A stretch of 64,000 nucleotides of DNA from Bacteroidia bacterium. Its GTDB lineage: Bacteria; Bacteroidota; Bacteroidia; Chitinophagales; UBA2359. Location of the stretch: the NCBI GenBank assembly GCA_030427245.1, contig JAUHXA010000005.1:124001-188000 (forward strand). The letters run 5' to 3'. Both the position numbers and the translations under genes were made by a program. Positions 58,181 to 64,000 of the stretch are shown piece by piece. The number at the start of each line of letters is the position of its first letter. Positions within the stretch are counted from its first letter, which is position 1. The notes beneath the pieces were generated by a model, which saw only the letters and a program-made list of their open reading frames with translations, was not told the origin of the DNA and ran no database searches.

Positions 58181-58864
58181 ATGATTAACAGCCTTTTATT
58201 GCAAGCAACGACCAATGCTGCAGACGCAGCCGAAACTGTTCAAGAAATACCTGTATTGGAGCTATTGATGGAAGGGGGCATTTTTATGTATATCCTACTT
58301 GCACTTTCTGTTATAGCAATATACATATTTATCGAAAGATACTTCATCATTGTTTCTGCCTCAAAAGTGGATAGAGACTTTATGACCCGTATTCGTGAAC
58401 ACATGCTGAACAGCAACATTCGAGCAGCAGCAGATCTTTGTCAACAGACCGATACGCCTACCTCAAGAATGGTAGAAAAAGGAATCCGCCGAATAGGCAA
58501 GCCTTTGCGTAACATTGAAGTAGCAATCGAAAATGTAGGAAAATTGGAATTGCTTCGCCTCGAAAAACGATTGGCCGGTTTGGCTACGATTGCTGGAGCA
58601 GCTCCAATGATTGGATTTTTGGGAACAGTAGTCGGTATGATTCGTGCTTTCTTCCAAATTTCTACGGCTTCTAATAATGTAGATCCTGGTGCTTTAGCGG
58701 GTGGTATTTACCAAGCTCTGGTGACGACTGCCGCAGGTTTGGCGATTGGAATTGTGGCTTTTATCGGCTACAATGTCTTGGTCGCAATGGTACAGAAGGT
58801 AATCTACAAAATGGAAGCAACAACAATTGAATTTGTGGATTTGCTGCAAGAACCTGCTAAGTAA
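58181..58864 (+). CDS. exbB: Biopolymer transport protein ExbB (MotA/TolQ/ExbB family)
   Basis: Proton-channel subunit of the Ton energising complex. The 227-residue protein has a first membrane helix (GGIFMYILLALSVIAIYIFIERYF, about residues 28-52), a cytoplasmic loop (KVDRDFMTRIREHM ... NVGKLELLRLEKRLAGLATIAG), and two further helices (APMIGFLGTVVGMIRAFFQI; GALAGGIYQALVTTAAGLAIGIVAFIGYNVLV), with the family motif GLxGTVxGM-like. It begins an exbB-exbD-tonB cluster. Repeat R2 starts at its stop codon, so the exbD gap (171 bases) is unusually filled. Confidence 0.94.
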   Translation: MINSLLLQATTNAADAAETVQEIPVLELLMEGGIFMYILLALSVIAIYIFIERYFIIVSASKVDRDFMTRIREHMLNSNIRAAADLCQQTDTPTSRMVEKGIRRIGKPLRNIEVAIENVGKLELLRLEKRLAGLATIAGAAPMIGFLGTVVGMIRAFFQISTASNNVDPGALAGGIYQALVTTAAGLAIGIVAFIGYNVLVAMVQKVIYKMEATTIEFVDLLQEPAK

Positions 58865-58962
58865 GGGTAAAAAAATAACTCCTCGTTTTCTTTTGCTAAC
58901 ATACCCCATCCCCTTTCAAAAGGGGAATATTGGTCGATGAGTTATTTTTTCTTTTTTACTAA
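58861..58962 (-). repeat. R2 short inverted-repeat element, copy B (102 bp)
   Basis: Identical over 102 bases, in reverse complement, to 24874-24975. It overlaps the last bases of exbB (stop TAA at 58862-58864 is part of the element) and lies between exbB and exbD. As it has hairpin potential, it may affect exbD expression. Confidence 0.85.
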
Positions 58963-59035
58963 GTAAGAAGTCAGAATTGAGAAGCGAGAAATAGGACTTC
59001 AATACTTTTATCAATACCTAAAATCAAAAAGTCAA

Positions 59036-59443
59036 ATGGGACTTCAATCCAGTAATAAAATCAATCCGAATTTCAGTATGTCGTCTTTGACGGACATCAT
59101 ATTTCTATTGCTTATTTTCTTCATGCTCACCTCAACCTTTGTCACACCAAACGGCTTGAATTTGCTGTTGCCGAGTTCCAATAGTCAGACGATGGTACAG
59201 GGAAAAGTTTCGGTGTCTATCACCCAAAACTTAGAGTATTATGTAGGGCAAGAACAGGTGACTTTTGACGACTTGAAAGGAGCTATTCAGGCAGCATTGG
59301 CAGAAATGGACGACCCAAAAAATACAACTGTGGTTTTGAATGCCGAAAAAACGGTGCCGATTGACGAGGTCGTTCAAATCATGAATATTGCCAATGAAAT
59401 GAATGTGAGAATGTTGTTGGCGACCAACCCAACGGAAGAGTAG
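59036..59443 (+). CDS. exbD: Biopolymer transport protein ExbD
   Basis: A 135-residue single-helix protein of the ExbD/TolR family. Residues about 15-37 form the membrane helix (SSLTDIIFLLLIFFMLTSTFV), with Asp in SLTDIIF being the conserved proton-carrying Asp. The periplasmic domain (NLLLPSSNSQTMVQGKVSVSITQNLEYYVGQEQVTFDDLKGAIQAAL) is of the ExbD/TolR fold. The ATG at 59036 gives a short basic N-terminus (MGLQSSNKINPNF). It lies after exbB and R2, and 146 bases before the tonB-like gene. Confidence 0.93.
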   Translation: MGLQSSNKINPNFSMSSLTDIIFLLLIFFMLTSTFVTPNGLNLLLPSSNSQTMVQGKVSVSITQNLEYYVGQEQVTFDDLKGAIQAALAEMDDPKNTTVVLNAEKTVPIDEVVQIMNIANEMNVRMLLATNPTEE

Positions 59444-59589
59444 TTTTGGAGGTGAGAAAAGAGATGTGGAAAACGGGATAGGTGTTACAAAATATTTGAC
59501 AATACATTTTTTTATCTATGCTTTAGACACCAAAAACTACTTTATCCGCATCTATTAAAGTGAAAGCGAAAATAAAAAAAACTTAAACC

Positions 59590-60543
59590 ATGAGTCAAAA
59601 TTATTTGAATCAAAATAAAGACGGCGTTTCTGCCAAAGGAGTGATAGGCACAACTATTATTCACGCCTTATTGCTATTGTTATTCTTTTACTTAACCCTC
59701 AGTGCAGTTGCCCCCAAACCTGAGCATCAGGGATTGTTAATCAATTTTGGCAATGCCGATCAAGGCTTTGGAGAAGAACAACCTACGACAGAAGCACCTC
59801 CTGTAGTTGAGGAAGAAACGGCAGCAGAGGAAGTAGAGGAATCTACGCCCGAACCACAAGAGCCTGAGAAACAAACTCCAAAACCGATAGCAGAGAACAA
59901 AACGCAAACGGCTAAAAACACAGATGCTCCAGCGCTCCCCGAAAAGGACTTAAACAAGAAAACCGATCCTAAAAAGACAGAAACCAAGAAGCCTGTCACC
60001 AAACCTAAAAAACCTGTGGAGAAAAAACCCACTCCTGTCAAACCCAAACCTACACCTGATAAACCCAAAGCAGAAAAACCTGTCACCAAACCTACTGAAC
60101 CAGTAGAAAAGGAGCCTGATATAAATACGGATGCTTTATTCAAAGGCAGTAAAAACAATTCGGGAGGGCAAGGAACAAGCGGTTCTAAAGACGAAGATTT
60201 GGGTTCAAAAATGGGAGATGTAAAAATCACACCCAATACAGGAGATACGCCAGCGGGAGTAGGAAAAGGCGGTGTTGGATTCAGCCTTTCTGGTCGTAGA
60301 GCCTTGTCACTTCCAAAGCCCCAAGACGACTCACAAGAAGTTGGTAAGGTGGTGATTTCCATAAAAGTAGATAGGAATGGAAATGTTATCGAAGCTACTT
60401 ATACCTCAGCAGGTTCGACCACAGCTAATGCCAATCTTCGCCGCAAAGCGATTGAAGCCGCCAAAAATTCAAAATTCAATATGTCATTGGATGCACCTGA
60501 GATTCAATCGGGCTCGATTTCTTACACTTATAGTGTTAGATAA
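59590..60543 (+). CDS. tonB: TonB-like energy transducer
   Basis: A 317-residue protein: a membrane helix at about 18-38 (GVIGTTIIHALLLLLFFYLTLSAV), a short periplasmic segment, a Pro/Lys/Glu/Thr-rich linker of about 110 residues (EEQPTTEAPPVVEEETAAEE ... KPKKPVEKKPTPVKPKPTPD), and a C-terminal TonB-type domain (VGKVVISIKVDRNGNVIEATYTSAGSTTANANLRRKAIEAAKNSKFN). A Gly-rich segment (GSKNNSGGQGTSGS) lies between the linker and the domain. With exbB and exbD it makes the complex that would drive outer-membrane receptors such as that at 22474. It has the usual order of a Bacteroidota exbB-exbD-tonB operon. Confidence 0.92.
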   Translation: MSQNYLNQNKDGVSAKGVIGTTIIHALLLLLFFYLTLSAVAPKPEHQGLLINFGNADQGFGEEQPTTEAPPVVEEETAAEEVEESTPEPQEPEKQTPKPIAENKTQTAKNTDAPALPEKDLNKKTDPKKTETKKPVTKPKKPVEKKPTPVKPKPTPDKPKAEKPVTKPTEPVEKEPDINTDALFKGSKNNSGGQGTSGSKDEDLGSKMGDVKITPNTGDTPAGVGKGGVGFSLSGRRALSLPKPQDDSQEVGKVVISIKVDRNGNVIEATYTSAGSTTANANLRRKAIEAAKNSKFNMSLDAPEIQSGSISYTYSVR

Positions 60544-60642
60544 TCTGAGACTTAACGACTTCAATTGGACAGATATAAATTGAAATGCAACTTACTCACC
60601 AATTTCATTTCAATCAAGGTATTTCTAATTAGTGTTTATTAC

Positions 60643-61431
60643 ATGAAAAAAACATCCCTTTTTCTCCAACTAATCCTAGCCTGCAATTTTTTACAGGCAC
60701 AAATCCAACTCTTGCCACCCGAAGAGTTGTTTGCCAATACCTATGCTGTTGTAGTAGGAGTCGCAGATTATCCCTCTGGAGCATTGAACTTTACAGACGA
60801 CGATGCCTACAAGTTTTATGGACATTTGAGGAGTGTAGCGGGTTATAGTGTACCCGACGAAAACATTATTTTACTGATGAATAGAGAAGCCACTAAAGCC
60901 AATATGGTAGCAGCTTTAGAGGCCGTAGTCAAAGCTGCAAAATCTACCGATCGCATTATTTTTTACTTTGCAGGACATGGCGCAAAGGAAGGATTGCTGC
61001 CGATTGATCACAACAACCTAACTAACTTATTGGAGTTTTGGGAGGTCAAAACCATTTTAAAGAAAAGTCCTTCTCAAAACAAAACCTGTATTATAGATGC
61101 TTGTCATGCAGGAGCATTGGGCAGTTCTTGGTACATAGGAATAGTTTCCGATCTATTATATGGTTATGTGGACAGCGGAATTGCTTTGTTTTTGGCCAGT
61201 ACGATGGCACAAACTTCAAAAGAATCTTCATCAGTGAGGCAGGGATATTTTACTTATTATCTGCTGCAAGGAATGAAAGGCGGAGCAGACTATAATCAAG
61301 ACAAAGCGATTACTTTGGGAGAAATACATCACTATGTACTTGGGAAGGTATCAGAAGCTACCAATCAAACACAAACCCCCATTTTAGCAGGAGATTACAA
61401 TACAAACAAGATACTAAGGATTTTACCTTAG
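60643..61431 (+). CDS. Exported caspase-like (peptidase C14 type) protein
   Basis: A 262-residue protein with a signal peptide (residues 1-20, MKKTSLFLQLILACNFLQAQ); the start at 60643 is preferred to an upstream in-frame ATG that adds 26 codons. The caspase fold is evident: TYAVVVGVADYPSGALNFTDDDAYKFYGHL (first strand and Asp-rich loop), TDRIIFYFAGHGAKEGLLPID (catalytic His112), KTCIIDACHAGALGSSW (catalytic Cys154), GIALFLASTMAQTSKESS, and GYFTYYLLQGMKGGADYNQD. His/Cys are in caspase order, so it should be an active metacaspase-type protease. It lies 99 bases after tonB, in the same direction. Its periplasmic or extracellular target is unknown. Confidence 0.85.
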   Translation: MKKTSLFLQLILACNFLQAQIQLLPPEELFANTYAVVVGVADYPSGALNFTDDDAYKFYGHLRSVAGYSVPDENIILLMNREATKANMVAALEAVVKAAKSTDRIIFYFAGHGAKEGLLPIDHNNLTNLLEFWEVKTILKKSPSQNKTCIIDACHAGALGSSWYIGIVSDLLYGYVDSGIALFLASTMAQTSKESSSVRQGYFTYYLLQGMKGGADYNQDKAITLGEIHHYVLGKVSEATNQTQTPILAGDYNTNKILRILP

Positions 61432-61464
61432 TTAGCAAAAAGAAAAATGCTCCTCATTTAACCC

Positions 61465-61505
61465 AAAAAGCAATGTCTCTTCAAGAAGGCATTGCTTTTT
61501 GTTTT
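61465..61505 (+). terminator. Terminator after the caspase-like gene
   Basis: Arms AAAAAGCAATG and CATTGCTTTTT around a 13-base loop, with TTTTAATTTTTT following. It lies within the 327-base gap 61432-61758, of which R2 copy C takes another 84. Confidence 0.75.
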
Positions 61506-61606
61506 AATTTTTTATACGCAAAATAAAACAATCGTTCTCTATTTGACATTTAATAGTTGAAAGAATGTAACTATTTTAATATTTTCAAATCATGCTAAAT
61601 AACGTT

Positions 61607-61690
61607 AATAAAACAACTTTCTGACCTATACTCCTCTTTTAGAAAGGGCTGGGGTAGGTCGGTTTTTTAAAAACAGAAAGTTATTTTATT
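61607..61690 (+). repeat. R2 element, copy C (diverged)
   Basis: An 84-bp element with inverted ends AATAAAACAACTTTCTG and CAGAAAGTTATTTTATT (16 of 17 match) and an R2-type core (GACCTATACTCCTCTTTTAG, then AAAGGGCTGGGGTAGGTC). It lies upstream of arsR. Confidence 0.75.
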
Positions 61691-61758
61691 GCAAGCTTGA
61701 ATTTTGGAAATTAGGGAACACTTTCATTTTATTTTTACTTCAATTTTGATTCAAACCT

Positions 61759-62058
61759 ATGATAGTACGAGACGTACAAAAACTGGAAAAGATTGCTTTT
61801 ATTCTGAAAACCATTGCCCATCCTGTTCGACTGCAAATCGTAGAAGTGTTGGAAATATATGGCGATTTATCGGTCAGTGAAATTTGTGAAAAATTAAAAA
61901 CAGAACAATCCCTTACCTCACATCACCTCTCCAATATGAAATTGAAAGGAATTCTTAGCTCTCAAAAGGAAGGTAGAAAGGTGATTTACAGCCTAAAAGA
62001 AAAGTCTGTCCTACAAATCCTCAACTGTTTGGACGACTGCAACTGCAATATGGGGTGA
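61759..62058 (+). CDS. ArsR family transcriptional regulator with Cys-rich end
   Basis: A 99-residue winged-helix protein: KIAFILKTIAHPVRLQIVEVLEIYGDLSVSEICEKLKTEQSLTSHHLSNMKLKGILSSQKEGRKVIYSLK. The helix-turn-helix (LSVSEICEKLKTEQSLTSHHLSNMK) and the wing (KEGRKVIYSLK) are typical. The C-terminus NCLDDCNCNMG has three Cys (90, 94, 96), a potential metal or redox sensor site, with Cys43 in the HTH near it. It is an orphan: no metal exporter or arsenate gene is adjacent. It lies between two copies of repeat R2 and before the pnt operon. Confidence 0.87.
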   Translation: MIVRDVQKLEKIAFILKTIAHPVRLQIVEVLEIYGDLSVSEICEKLKTEQSLTSHHLSNMKLKGILSSQKEGRKVIYSLKEKSVLQILNCLDDCNCNMG

Positions 62059-62087
62059 CCAAAGTAATAAACATTTTCTGAAATACG

Positions 62088-62120
62088 AAAGCTGTAAGTT
62101 TGTAAATCTTACAGCTTTTT
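62088..62120 (+). terminator. Terminator after arsR
   Basis: Arms AAAGCTGTAAG and CTTACAGCTTT around TTTGTAAAT, followed by TTTCTATTTTT. Confidence 0.85.
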
Positions 62121-62147
62121 CTATTTTTAGACCTCCTTAGTAACTTC

Positions 62148-62230
62148 AATAAAATAAGTTCCCGACCTACAATTCCCACTTTGAAGGGGGAGAGAGGGAT
62201 GTAGTAGAAAAAACGGGAAGTTATTTTATG
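62148..62230 (+). repeat. R2 element, copy D (diverged)
   Basis: An 83-bp element with inverted ends AATAAAATAAGTTCCCG and CGGGAAGTTATTTTATG (15 of 17 match), with the R2-type core (GACCTACAATTCCCACTTTG, AAGGGGGAGAGAGGGATGT). It is in the same orientation as copy C, 46 bases before the pntAA start. Confidence 0.75.
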
Positions 62231-62276
62231 GGTAATCCTTAACTATTTTTCATCACCAATAATTTATCATCTATCT

Positions 62277-63353
62277 ATGATAATCGGCATACTCAAAGAA
62301 ACAAACGATACTCGTGTGGCACTTGTGCCAGAAGTGGCGAAAAAACTGATAGAAAAAGAAAAGGTAAAAGTGTGGGTCGAAAATGGGGCAGGAGCAGGAG
62401 GTTCTTTCAGTGATACAGACTATCAAACTGTTGGGGTAACCACCAAAAGTCGAACTGAAATACTTCAACAGGCGGATTTGATGGCCACCATTCACCCCAT
62501 ACCCAATAGCGAACTTTCAAACTGCAAAGCTCAAGCGGTGGTCATTTCTATGTTTCAACCTTTCTTTGAGAAAACAATTGGAGAAGAATTGAAGGGCATG
62601 AATTTGCGAGGCTTTAGTTTCGATATGATACCCCGAACCACCCTTGCACAATCCATGGATGTCCTTTCTTCAATGGCATCTATTGCAGGCTATCGAGCAG
62701 TATTGGCAGCCGCCAATCATTTTCCCTCTTATTTTCCGATGCTGATTACCGCAGCAGGAAGCATACCTCCCGCCAAAGTATTGATTTTGGGGGCAGGAGT
62801 TGCTGGACTACAAGCAATTGCTACCGCCAAACGCTTAGGCGCAAGGGTAGAAGCCTTTGATGTACGAACTGCTGCAAAAGAGGAAGTCGAAAGTTTGGGC
62901 GCAAAATTCATTGAAGTAGAAGGAGCTAAAGACGACAAAGCTGCAGGCGGTTATGCTGTGGAACAAACCGAAGAATACAAACGCAGACAGCGAGAATTGG
63001 TGCATGAACGTGCAATGCGTGCTGACATCATCATCACAACAGCGCAACTTCGGGGGCGAAAAGCTCCCATATTAGTGGAAGAACGCACCGTTGAAGGAAT
63101 GAAAAAAGGCTCTGTTATTGTGGATTTGGCAGCTTCAACAGGCGGCAATTGTGCTTTGACTCAAAACAACAAAATCATCAATCACAAGGGGGTAACCATC
63201 ATTGGGGATTCCAATTTACCCGCACAAATGCCCATTGACGCAAGTTTGCTGTTCTCCAACAATTTTTACAACTACGTGAAATTGATGATCAAAGAAGGCG
63301 AATTGCATCTGGACTTTGAAGATGAAATTATAGCCAAGAGTTATATTTGTTAA
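62277..63353 (+). CDS. pntAA: NAD(P) transhydrogenase alpha subunit, part 1 (soluble NAD-binding domain)
   Basis: A 358-residue protein of the alanine dehydrogenase/PntA N-terminal fold. Features: MIIGILKETNDTRVALVPEVAKKL (start), DVLSSMASIAGYRAVLAAANHF, the NAD-binding VLILGAGVAGLQAIATAKRLGARVEAFDVRTAAKEEVESLGAKF, and GSVIVDLAASTGGNCALTQ. It binds NAD(H) on the cytoplasmic face and passes hydride to NADP bound by PntB. As in other three-gene versions, the membrane part is coded by a separate following gene (47 bases later). Confidence 0.94.
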   Translation: MIIGILKETNDTRVALVPEVAKKLIEKEKVKVWVENGAGAGGSFSDTDYQTVGVTTKSRTEILQQADLMATIHPIPNSELSNCKAQAVVISMFQPFFEKTIGEELKGMNLRGFSFDMIPRTTLAQSMDVLSSMASIAGYRAVLAAANHFPSYFPMLITAAGSIPPAKVLILGAGVAGLQAIATAKRLGARVEAFDVRTAAKEEVESLGAKFIEVEGAKDDKAAGGYAVEQTEEYKRRQRELVHERAMRADIIITTAQLRGRKAPILVEERTVEGMKKGSVIVDLAASTGGNCALTQNNKIINHKGVTIIGDSNLPAQMPIDASLLFSNNFYNYVKLMIKEGELHLDFEDEIIAKSYIC

Positions 63354-63400
63354 GATAATCTGACATCTTGCCCCTGACACCTCAAAAAACAATTTAAAAA

Positions 63401-63712
63401 ATGAATATACTTCAATTTTTTTCAGAAAACATGCTCATGATATACTTGGTGGTCTTCACCATCTTTCTTGGGTGGGAATTGATTTCCAAAGTTCCAAGTG
63501 TTTTGCATACGCCCTTGATGTCGGGAGCCAATGCGATTAGTGGCGTGGTCATTATTGGAGCAATCCTATTGATACGGACTGCTGACCCGAGTGATTACTT
63601 TACCTTGGTCATTGCCACAATTGGGGTGATTTTGGGAACTGTCAATGTGATGGGCGGTTTCTCGGTGACAAATCGAATGTTGGAAATGTTTAGTAAAAAG
63701 AAAAAGAAATAA
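63401..63712 (+). CDS. pntAB: NAD(P) transhydrogenase alpha subunit, part 2 (membrane domain)
   Basis: A 103-residue membrane protein with three to four helices (MLMIYLVVFTIFLGWELISKV; VVIIGAILLIRTADPS; YFTLVIATIGVILGTVNVMGGF) and a Lys-rich tail (MLEMFSKKKKK). This is the typical C-terminal membrane part of PntA as a separate subunit: PSVLHTPLMSGANAISGVVIIG and GTVNVMGGFSVTNRMLEMF. It completes the proton channel with the beta subunit, whose start is four bases after this stop. Confidence 0.94.
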   Translation: MNILQFFSENMLMIYLVVFTIFLGWELISKVPSVLHTPLMSGANAISGVVIIGAILLIRTADPSDYFTLVIATIGVILGTVNVMGGFSVTNRMLEMFSKKKKK

Positions 63713-63716
63713 GACA

Positions 63717-64000
63717 ATGGAAAACATAAAAGTACTATTCGACATAGGATATTTGATTGCGGCAGTAGGATTCATTGTGGGCTTGCGAGGATTAAGTGCA
63801 CCTGCTACCGCTCGAAACGGAAACCTGATGGCAGGAGCAGCCATGATATTTGCCGTGCTATTGACCTTATTTACTCCAATAGAAGGGACTCCCAATCCTT
63901 CCAACAATTACTTGTGGATTTTTGTCGGTTTGGCAATAGGCACAGGAATTGGCTTATTGTATGCGACAAGAGTAGCGATGACTGCAATGCCTGAATTGGT
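63717..64000 (+). CDS. pntB: NAD(P) transhydrogenase beta subunit, N-terminal part (cut by window end)
   Basis: Only the first 94 codons are present; the gene continues past the right edge. The reading frame (MENIKVLFDIGYLIAAVGFI, GLRGLSAPATARNGNLMAGA, LLTLFTPIEG, GTGIGLLYATRVAMTAMPEL) shows three membrane helices and the 'GLRGLSAPATARNGN' and 'VAMTAMPELV' motifs of PntB. The ATG at 63717 lies four bases after the pntAB stop, so the three genes are one operon. The NADP-binding domain is not visible here. Confidence 0.93.
   Translation, partial: MENIKVLFDIGYLIAAVGFIVGLRGLSAPATARNGNLMAGAAMIFAVLLTLFTPIEGTPNPSNNYLWIFVGLAIGTGIGLLYATRVAMTAMPEL

Noticed and set aside
58694-58909. Minus-strand frame at the exbB end that shares a peptide with the frame upstream of ribF
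   Set aside because: The shared peptide comes only from the identical 102-bp R2 repeat; it is antisense to exbB and has no start context.
59760-60362. Long open frame antisense to the tonB-like gene (200 codons)
   Set aside because: It is a shadow of the Pro/Lys/Glu-rich linker; its composition (Ser/Gly/Val-rich repeats) follows from the codons of the linker on the other strand.

Overview
This window reads as a chromosomal piece of a Bacteroidota bacterium, most likely a gliding, type IX secretion (T9SS) member of the Saprospirales/Chitinophagales side of the phylum. The reasons are a gldH lipoprotein gene, four large secreted proteins with T9SS C-terminal sorting domains, TonB-dependent receptor/DUF4249 lipoprotein genes, a bacillithiol-type YpdA reductase, and many promoters with the Bacteroidota -7 box TAnnTTTG. 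The order-level assignment is inference. No phage, plasmid backbone, IS transposase, CRISPR array or rRNA is visible. One tRNA (Arg, anticodon TCG) is present.

Layout. 1-5.1 kb: 3' end of lpxD, slyD, an unknown gene, ypdA, a metal-dependent hydrolase/methyltransferase pair and a 1-Cys peroxiredoxin. 5.2-7.1 kb: tRNA-Arg, gldH, a membrane protein and a lipoprotein. 7.3-10.7 kb: gluconate operon gntK-gnd-gntP. 10.7-19.0 kb: two giant T9SS cargo genes whose 3' ends are almost identical. 19.3-20.3 kb: a MerR/B12-binding (CarH/LitR-like) regulator with palindromic operators. 20.3-24.8 kb: TonB receptor plus two DUF4249 lipoproteins. 25-33 kb: ribF, a HTH-S24 regulator with a vWA gene, a VOC protein, and a second DUF4249 gene followed by an MG2/plug-like protein. 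33.4-36.7 kb: thioredoxin-ApbE fusion, Cys-tailed DUF4266 lipoprotein and DUF3570 beta-barrel, the best candidate here for a poorly described extracytoplasmic redox system. 36.7-50.8 kb: mixed genes including a DUF4347-like His/Cys lipoprotein, mtaB, rpmE, a GlmU-like protein, tpiA, a STAS protein, purA, a MoxR ATPase, a DksA-like protein and a small-heat-shock-like protein. 50.9-58.0 kb: a modular T9SS protein, pgi, fmt and a membrane protein. 58.2-61.4 kb: exbB-exbD-tonB and a caspase-like secreted protein. 61.7-64.0 kb: an ArsR regulator and the pnt transhydrogenase operon, cut by the window end.

The genes suggest an aerobic heterotroph that captures nutrients through energised outer-membrane receptors (exbBD/tonB with the receptor and DUF4249 genes), secretes adhesin-like proteins by T9SS, and routes gluconate into the pentose phosphate and glycolytic pathways (gntP, gntK, gnd, pgi, tpiA), with NADPH balance through PntAB.

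The intergenic space holds at least three families of short inverted-repeat elements without coding capacity. R1 (about 125-138 bp) has two copies, R2 (83-102 bp) has four copies of which two are identical over 102 bp, and an A/C-rich leader/hairpin family has further members. Several sit directly in promoters or inside operons (gntK, ribF, exbB/exbD, DUF4266/DUF3570, both sides of arsR).
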